From: Marinomonas maritima
GTDB taxonomy: Bacteria; Pseudomonadota; Gammaproteobacteria; Pseudomonadales; Marinomonadaceae
NCBI RefSeq assembly: GCF_024435075.2
Contig: NZ_JAMZEG020000004.1
Span: 116,001-180,000 of the forward strand
Length of the DNA: 64,000 nt
Direction of reading: 5' to 3'
In this document: positions 56,381-64,000 of the stretch, one piece after another
Layout: every line of letters starts with the position of its first letter
Position numbering within the stretch: position 1 is the first letter of the stretch
Position numbers and translations under genes: made by a program
The notes under the pieces: model-generated
The model's input: the letters and a program-made list of their open reading frames with translations, nothing else
The model's database searches: none
Told to the model about the DNA's origin: nothing

Positions 56381-57886
56381 TTAGCGAAAGAACAGCTTGC
56401 AAGCTTCGTTGTTATTTTCGTCCTGATAAGGATAACCAAGTTCATCTAAGAAATGCGTCACATCCGCTTCCTCACCAACCGCCTGCAAACCAACTAAGAC
56501 TCGGCCGTAGGCATCGCCGTGATTACGATAATGGAACATGGAGATATTCCATTGTCCACCCAGCGTATTTAAGAATTTCAACAACGCACCAGGACGTTCT
56601 GGAAACTCAAAGCTATAAAGCAATTCGCCCTTATCGCTGCGCAAATGCCCGCCAATCATATGACGAACATGAACCTTCGAGGTTTCGTCATCGGTTAAGT
56701 CCGTAATTTCGTAGTCTTTTAGATCTTCTAACAACTCTTTTCGACTGTGCGGGCTACCGCCTAACGCCACGCCGACAAAAATTGCCGCTTGTTGATCATC
56801 ACCATAACGATAGTTAAATTCGGTAATGTTTCGACCAACCAACGCCTGACAAAAATCTTTAAAACTACCAGGATGTTCTGGAATTTTTACGGCAATAATC
56901 GCTTCACGCTTTTCGCCTAGTTCCGCCCGCTCAGATACATGGCGAAGGCGATCAAAGTTCACGTTCGCACCACTATTGATGGCAATCAATGTTTGGCCTT
57001 TCGCATCTTCTCGCTCAATGTATTTTTTTAAACCCGCTAAAGCACACGCGCCTGCTGGTTCAGTAATCGCACGAGTATCATCGTAGATGTCTTTTATCGC
57101 CGCGCACATTTCATCGGTAGTAACGGTAATCACTTCATCAACTGTATTTTTGGCGATCGCAAAGGTATGTTTACCAATTTCCGCTACAGCGACCCCTTCA
57201 GCAAATATACCGACTTGCGCCAAGCGAGTCGGTTTGCCGTTTTCCAAGGCGACCTTTAAACAGGCTGCATCGACGGGCTCAACGCCGATAATCTTAATGT
57301 CTGGACGAAGGTATTTAATGTAGGCAGATACACCGGCGATTAAACCACCACCACCAACGGGAATAAAAATAGCATCGATATTGCCTTCATGTTGATGGAG
57401 GATTTCCATGCCGATTGTGCCTTGTCCTGCGATCGTATCCAGATCATCAAATGGATGAACATAGACCTGACCTGTCTTCGCCATAATTTCAAGGGATTTT
57501 GCAGACGCTTCATCAAAGGCATCACCAAATAAAACCACTTCAGCACCATGATTACGAACTGCGTTGACCTTCACTTCTGGCGTAGTCGCAGGCATCACAA
57601 TCGTTGCTTGGATGCCAAGTTTTTTTGCCGCCAACGCCAAACCTTGAGCATGATTTCCCGCTGAAGCAGCAATCACGCCCCGAGCACGTTCTTCTGGTGT
57701 TAACTGACAAATTTTATTGTATGCCCCACGAATTTTGAAAGAGAAAACAGGCTGTAAATCTTCTCGTTTCAAAATAATCTCATTACCTAATCGAGTCGAT
57801 AACTGATTGGCACGAGACAATGGTGTTTCTACGGCAACGTCATAAACGCGCGCCTGTAGAATTTTTTTGATCATGGTATGGGGCAT
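56381..57886 (-). CDS. ilvA: Threonine deaminase, biosynthetic
   Basis: 501 residues. PLP enzyme making 2-oxobutyrate for isoleucine synthesis; the PLP Lys is in FSFKIRGAYNKI, the phosphate-binding loop in GGGGLIAGV. Two ACT-like regulatory domains form the C-terminal 180 residues, so isoleucine feedback is expected. A longer frame from 57988 is rejected: AGGAAG precedes the ATG at 57886 (MPHTMIKKIL). Confidence 0.96.
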   Translation of the reverse strand: MPHTMIKKILQARVYDVAVETPLSRANQLSTRLGNEIILKREDLQPVFSFKIRGAYNKICQLTPEERARGVIAASAGNHAQGLALAAKKLGIQATIVMPATTPEVKVNAVRNHGAEVVLFGDAFDEASAKSLEIMAKTGQVYVHPFDDLDTIAGQGTIGMEILHQHEGNIDAIFIPVGGGGLIAGVSAYIKYLRPDIKIIGVEPVDAACLKVALENGKPTRLAQVGIFAEGVAVAEIGKHTFAIAKNTVDEVITVTTDEMCAAIKDIYDDTRAITEPAGACALAGLKKYIEREDAKGQTLIAINSGANVNFDRLRHVSERAELGEKREAIIAVKIPEHPGSFKDFCQALVGRNITEFNYRYGDDQQAAIFVGVALGGSPHSRKELLEDLKDYEITDLTDDETSKVHVRHMIGGHLRSDKGELLYSFEFPERPGALLKFLNTLGGQWNISMFHYRNHGDAYGRVLVGLQAVGEEADVTHFLDELGYPYQDENNNEACKLFFR

Positions 57887-58184
57887 AGTGCTTCCTAAAC
57901 GAATATAAATCGGCAACGCGATATTCTTAACAACATCTACGCTGACTTTGCTAGTCAAAAAAAACGAATAGGAAATATACCCTTTCAACCCACTTCACGC
58001 AAAGACCGATGCTCTCTATCGACACATAAAAATCGCATAAAATCCGTCATGGGCATGATCCAATAGGGTAACAATCAAGACTTGAAGTGCTTATAATATC
58101 CACACCATCAGAGGAGGCTTATCATTAGAAATAAGTCCCATAATACAGCCCCTAGCAAAACCATAATAAAAGGCGACAATCACT

Positions 58185-58856
58185 ATGACTCAAGACGAAT
58201 TAAAGCAAGCGGTTGCCAAAGCCGCCGTTGATTATATTCTCCCTATGTTAGAGGCCGATACAATTGTCGGTGTTGGCACAGGTTCTACGGCGAATCTTTT
58301 TATTGATGAATTGGCAAAGCACAAAAGCATCTTTGACGGGACTGTCGCAAGTTCTGAAGCGTCTGCAACACGCCTAAAAAAACACGGCATTCCAGTCTAT
58401 GATTTAAACAGCGTCGATAGTATTCGTGTTTATGTGGACGGCGCAGATGAATCCAATGACAACTTGCACCTCATCAAAGGCGGTGGCGCGGCATTGACCC
58501 GTGAAAAAATCGTCGCGGCATGCAGCGATGAATTTGTTTGTATTGCTGACGAGTCAAAACTCGTAAAGGTGTTAGGCGACTTTCCATTACCAGTAGAAAT
58601 CATTCCTATGGCTCGCGGGCATGTGGCACGTGAACTAGTAAAACTGGGCGGAGATCCAGTTTATCGCGAAGGCGTCGTCACTGATAACGGCAACTACATA
58701 CTTGATGTCTACAATTTAGACATTCTTGACCCTATCGCTTTAGAGAAAAGCATTGATGGGATCGTTGGTGTAGTAACAAATGGATTATTCGCAAAACGCT
58801 CTGCAGATGTTTTATTGCTAGCAACCAAAGACGGCATTAAAACGCTAAAGCGATAG
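58185..58856 (+). CDS. rpiA: Ribose-5-phosphate isomerase A
   Basis: 223 residues. Interconverts ribose-5-phosphate and ribulose-5-phosphate. Characteristic segments VGVGTGSTANLFID, VYVDGADESNDNLHLIKGGG and GVVTNGLFAKRSADVLL. Divergent from ilvA, an arrangement shared with other gammaproteobacteria; the 298-nt gap between them shows no further gene. Confidence 0.97.
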   Translation: MTQDELKQAVAKAAVDYILPMLEADTIVGVGTGSTANLFIDELAKHKSIFDGTVASSEASATRLKKHGIPVYDLNSVDSIRVYVDGADESNDNLHLIKGGGAALTREKIVAACSDEFVCIADESKLVKVLGDFPLPVEIIPMARGHVARELVKLGGDPVYREGVVTDNGNYILDVYNLDILDPIALEKSIDGIVGVVTNGLFAKRSADVLLLATKDGIKTLKR

Positions 58857-58864
58857 TTAAATAC

Positions 58865-58900
58865 ATTCAAAGCCGCTCATTTAAGGTGGCGGCTTTGAAT
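58865..58900. terminator. Bidirectional terminator between rpiA and zntB
   Basis: A 12-bp perfect stem (ATTCAAAGCCGC at 58865-58876 with its complement at 58889-58900) and a 12-nt loop. It lies between convergent genes. Confidence 0.78.
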
Positions 58901-58912
58901 CATTTAGACACG

Positions 58913-59881
58913 TTAAAACCAGCGACTGCGCCGCATCAGAATAAACTGCCCCCCCCCTAAAACCACCAATACCGTACAAAACAACCAAAATGCCGCGCTG
59001 CTATCAGTACCTGGCATGCCACCGATATTGATGCCAAACAATCCTGTTAAAAAGCCAAGTGGCATAAAAATGCCCGACAAAATAGAAAGCACATACATTC
59101 GAGCGTTCATTTTCTCCGCCTGTAAATTGGCAAATTCCTCTTGCATAAGAAGACAACGCTCACGCAGTGACTCTAAACCTTCTACATAGCGAGTAATATC
59201 ATTGGCTGCTTCTTGAACTTGGGCGGATTGATCTACCGTCATCCATGATGAAGACTCCTGAGACAATTTATTTATAGCCTCTTTTTGAGGGACTAAAAAG
59301 CGCCTTAGACGGATCGTTTCAAGTCGACGCTGAACCAAAGAATCTCGCTGCCCCACTTCAATACCTTCGCCGATACTCTCTTCCAAATCTGCAAGCTCAT
59401 CTTCTAGGCCGGTAATAACCTTTGCCATTCGACCTGTCAGCGTTTCGGTTAATGTCGCCACTATATCTGCCGTACTCGTCGGGCCTTCATTGTTAACAAG
59501 ATCCCTCACCACGTCTTGCACAGACAACAATCTGCGACGGCGACTAGAGATAATAAAATTCGGTGTTACCCAAAGTCGTAAAGACACCATATCGGACGGA
59601 TTCGACTCTGGATTTAAATTGACTCCCCGCAACGTCAGCAACAAACCTTTCCCCATTTTAATGGTTCGAGGTCGCGTCTCTTCTGCAAACAAAGCCTCCA
59701 CCACGGTTTCAGGAATGCCTTCTAAACTCGACAGCCAATTTCGTCCTTTTTCTTCACGGCAATCTATATGCACCCATCGACAACCTTGAATGGGTAGCGT
59801 CTTAGGCAAGTCTGACGAAGGTAATGACGTTGCTCCACCTTCACCATCAAGCTCTAAATTGTGTACAACAAACTCAGACAT
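58913..59881 (-). CDS. zntB: CorA-family zinc transporter ZntB
   Basis: 322 residues. Large cytoplasmic domain, then two C-terminal membrane helices with the loop GINIGGMPG, the ZntB form of the CorA GMN signature. Moves Zn2+ across the inner membrane. The ATG at 59881 has GAGGG 8 nt upstream; an upstream TTG at 59896 is unlikely. A run of nine G (minus strand; C at 58949-58957) encodes GlyGlyGly in the last helix, about 15 codons from the end. Confidence 0.92.
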   Translation of the reverse strand: MSEFVVHNLELDGEGGATSLPSSDLPKTLPIQGCRWVHIDCREEKGRNWLSSLEGIPETVVEALFAEETRPRTIKMGKGLLLTLRGVNLNPESNPSDMVSLRLWVTPNFIISSRRRRLLSVQDVVRDLVNNEGPTSTADIVATLTETLTGRMAKVITGLEDELADLEESIGEGIEVGQRDSLVQRRLETIRLRRFLVPQKEAINKLSQESSSWMTVDQSAQVQEAANDITRYVEGLESLRERCLLMQEEFANLQAEKMNARMYVLSILSGIFMPLGFLTGLFGINIGGMPGTDSSAAFWLFCTVLVVLGGGQFILMRRSRWF

Positions 59882-60027
59882 AGTCATTTCCCTCAATATT
59901 TTGCGTAGATTATCTGAAAACGCTGACTTTCCCTATTTTTTTGTCCTCATAACATCACCTTGGCTGACACTCAGGGCCTAGAATGGCATAATTTCTACAA
60001 CTTCAAATAATAAGGAAATGCCAGACC

Positions 60028-60987
60028 ATGCAAAATCTATTCAATGTTTTAGCATCCAGTTCAACACCGCAAACATTACAAACAGTTTTAACGGTAACCA
60101 CGGACACCTGCATCGCCATTTCGGATGCGCTAAAACAAGGTTCTCTTGCGGGTATTTTAGGTATGGCTGGTAATGAAAATGTTCAAGGAGAAGAACAAAA
60201 GAAACTGGATGTTATTTCTAACAATATGCTGAAAGACGCCTTGATTGCTTGTCCTGCGGTTAGAGCAATCGCATCAGAAGAAGAAGACTACATCGTACCA
60301 GCCAACACCGATGGAGAGTATTTCATCGCATTCGATCCGTTAGATGGTTCGTCGAACATCGACATTAATGCAATGGTTGGCACCATCTTTTCAATTTATC
60401 GTCAAACTGGAGACAAGCCAGCAACAGAAAAAGACTTCCTCATTCCAGGAAAAGAGCAAGTTGCCGCGGGTTATGTCCTTTACGGACCTTCTACCATGCT
60501 GGTTCTGACCACAGGCGATGGCGTCAACATGTTTACTTATGATCCCACAAAACACGTATTCACACTGACGAATGAGAGAATTCAGGTCGCTAAAGAAACT
60601 CAAGAGTTCGCCATCAACATGTCTAACCAACGTTTCTGGTCTCCAAGTATGCAGCACTATGTGAATGACCTAGTGAAGGGAAAAGAAGGTGATCGCGGTA
60701 AAAACTTCAATATGCGTTGGGTTGCAGCCATGGTAGGTGACGTTCATCGTATCCTTTGTCGTGGTGGCATCTTTATTTACCCTTGGGATAAAAAAGATCC
60801 TTCTAAAGCAGGTAAATTACGCCTTATGTACGAAGCAAATCCTATGGCAATGTTACTAGAACAGGCTGGCGGTAAAGCGCATACACACACTCAACGTATA
60901 CTCGATATACAACCAGAAGCAATACATCAACGTGTTGCCGTCATTCTGGGTGCAGCCAATGAAGTGGATAAGTGTCTGAGTTATTAA
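60028..60987 (+). CDS. fbp: Fructose-1,6-bisphosphatase class I
   Basis: 319 residues. Gluconeogenic phosphatase; metal-binding and catalytic region FDPLDGSSNIDINAMVGTIF and upstream EEEDYIV acidic ligands. C-terminal LRLMYEANPMAMLLEQAGG completes the family signature. AAGGAA precedes the start. A terminator follows at 61045. Confidence 0.97.
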   Translation: MQNLFNVLASSSTPQTLQTVLTVTTDTCIAISDALKQGSLAGILGMAGNENVQGEEQKKLDVISNNMLKDALIACPAVRAIASEEEDYIVPANTDGEYFIAFDPLDGSSNIDINAMVGTIFSIYRQTGDKPATEKDFLIPGKEQVAAGYVLYGPSTMLVLTTGDGVNMFTYDPTKHVFTLTNERIQVAKETQEFAINMSNQRFWSPSMQHYVNDLVKGKEGDRGKNFNMRWVAAMVGDVHRILCRGGIFIYPWDKKDPSKAGKLRLMYEANPMAMLLEQAGGKAHTHTQRILDIQPEAIHQRVAVILGAANEVDKCLSY

Positions 60988-61044
60988 CGTCCAAGATAAG
61001 GTACATTTAACCTTGAGTGCATAACATAACGAGTTAATAACAAG

Positions 61045-61067
61045 AAGGTCGCCTAGCGGCCTTTTTT
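61045..61067 (+). terminator. Terminator of fbp
   Basis: An 8-bp stem with one G-U pair (AAGGTCGC with GCGGCCTT), a 3-nt loop, then a T-run. Confidence 0.8.
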
Positions 61068-61268
61068 ATTACCTGATGCCTCGCTTGTGACTTCAGCTTT
61101 TCGCTTTATAAGCGACATGAAAGTACAAAACCTAGCATTGAATCCATTCAGGCGTGTTTACAGATGCATTTAGCGTACAAAACCATCGCTAGACTCTTGA
61201 AGGTAAGATGGCGCCTTGATCGTAAATGATGACTTCCCTGATCACTTTTCTTAACCATTTATTTCAGC

Positions 61269-61304
61269 CAAAAAAAAGCCCTGACAGCGTTAGCTATCAG
61301 GGCT
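61269..61304 (-). terminator. Terminator of the rRNA operon
   Basis: An 8-bp outer stem (AGCCCTGA at 61277-61284 with its complement at 61297-61304), extended by an inner 3-bp stem, then seven or more T on the minus strand, just beyond the 3' end of 5S rRNA. Confidence 0.88.
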
Positions 61305-61316
61305 CTCTTAATTTAA

Positions 61317-61432
61317 GCTTGACGACGACCTACTCTCACATGGGATCTCCCACACTACCATCGGCGATGGCGCTTTTCACTTCTGAGTTCGGGATGGGAT
61401 CAGGTGGTTCAACGCCTCTATGATCGTCAAGC
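61317..61432 (-). rRNA. rrf: 5S ribosomal RNA
   Basis: 116 nt. The internal core is recognisable on the minus strand (CCACCTGATCCCATCCCGAA, CTCAGAAGTGAAA, CGCCGATGGTAGTGTGGG), and the two ends pair over 9 bp (GCTTGACGA with TCGTCAAGC), forming helix I, which sets the boundaries. It lies about 220 nt after 23S rRNA; the spacer shows no tRNA. Confidence 0.95.
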
Positions 61433-61650
61433 AATTCTGCTGCGTTCGTTCCGGTGGTGTCTTTAGATGATAATGTCTATCCTCTGTTTCTTCCCACCAA
61501 AACACGCGAAGACATGCTTGGATCTTTAACAATTCTTTTTTGAAATAACAATAATCAAGGTTAAACCGATGTTCATCATTGCTGATGTGTATCGTAATCT
61601 GTGTCTGTGTTTTTAAAGTATTATTCTTTAAAACCACTTTGGTGTTATAT

Positions 61651-64000
<2,350 letters not shown>

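Larger units (their letters stand above)
60988..61316. other. Gap between fbp and the rRNA genes
   Basis: 329 nt without a gene. It contains the fbp terminator near 61045 and the rRNA terminator near 61277; between them I see nothing further. Confidence 0.6.

Noticed and set aside
57887..57988. N-terminal extension of ilvA
   Set aside because: Unrelated to IlvA; the ATG at 57886 has AGGAAG and gives the expected start.
61377..61637. 86-codon minus-strand frame in the 5S-23S spacer
   Set aside because: It runs into the 5S rRNA gene; the spacer is transcribed as rRNA precursor.

Overview
The window looks like chromosomal DNA of a marine gammaproteobacterium, most likely an Oceanospirillales member close to Marinomonas (inference from gene content, gene order and moderate GC; no database search was possible). 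The main anchor is a housekeeping block in Pseudomonas-like order on mixed strands: gltD-gltB-damX-aroB-aroK-[pil/com genes]-mrcA-maeB-nuclease-rpmE-priA-ftsN-like-hslV-hslU. The right end carries 5S and most of 23S rRNA on the minus strand.

Layout. (1) 1-1.7 kb: a TonB energiser operon (exbB, two exbD, tonB-like) on the minus strand behind a Fur-like box. (2) 1.8-11.9 kb: a minus-strand type I restriction-modification operon, hsdM-hsdS-[HI0074-like]-[RhuM-Fic]-hsdR-[SWIM protein]. The HsdR chain appears to begin with a decayed MNT nucleotidyltransferase domain, the usual partner of HI0074-type proteins. This is the most unusual locus in the window. (3) 12-14.6 kb: a LysE exporter and two AraC regulators. 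(4) 14.8-20.4 kb: haem/iron uptake, with hmuTUV divergent from a TonB-dependent receptor and a small unknown gene. Strong Fur boxes lie between them. (5) 20.5-27.7 kb: MATE and MFS exporters, a CPA2 cation/proton antiporter, a membrane GGDEF-EAL protein and a 58-residue DUF6435-like protein. (6) 27.9-43 kb: gltBD, damX, aroKB, a condensed three-gene pilus/competence locus and mrcA. (7) 43-52.5 kb: LOG protein, malic enzyme, secreted nuclease, rpmE, priA, an FtsN-like SPOR protein, hslVU behind a clear sigma-32 promoter, a DUF971 protein and ubiJ. (8) 52.5-61 kb: DMT exporter, ansA, argS, ilvA, rpiA, zntB, fbp. (9) 61.2-64 kb: rRNA.

How the genes work together. The iron genes form a coherent set: the outer-membrane receptor is energised by the TonB/ExbB/ExbD complex and HmuTUV moves the ligand inward. 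Four Fur-like boxes share a recognisable core, and a fifth lies upstream of gltB, which encodes an Fe-S enzyme. The restriction operon uses overlapping or closely spaced genes, so its accessory proteins are probably made with HsdMSR. No tRNA gene, insertion sequence, CRISPR array or prophage gene was seen.
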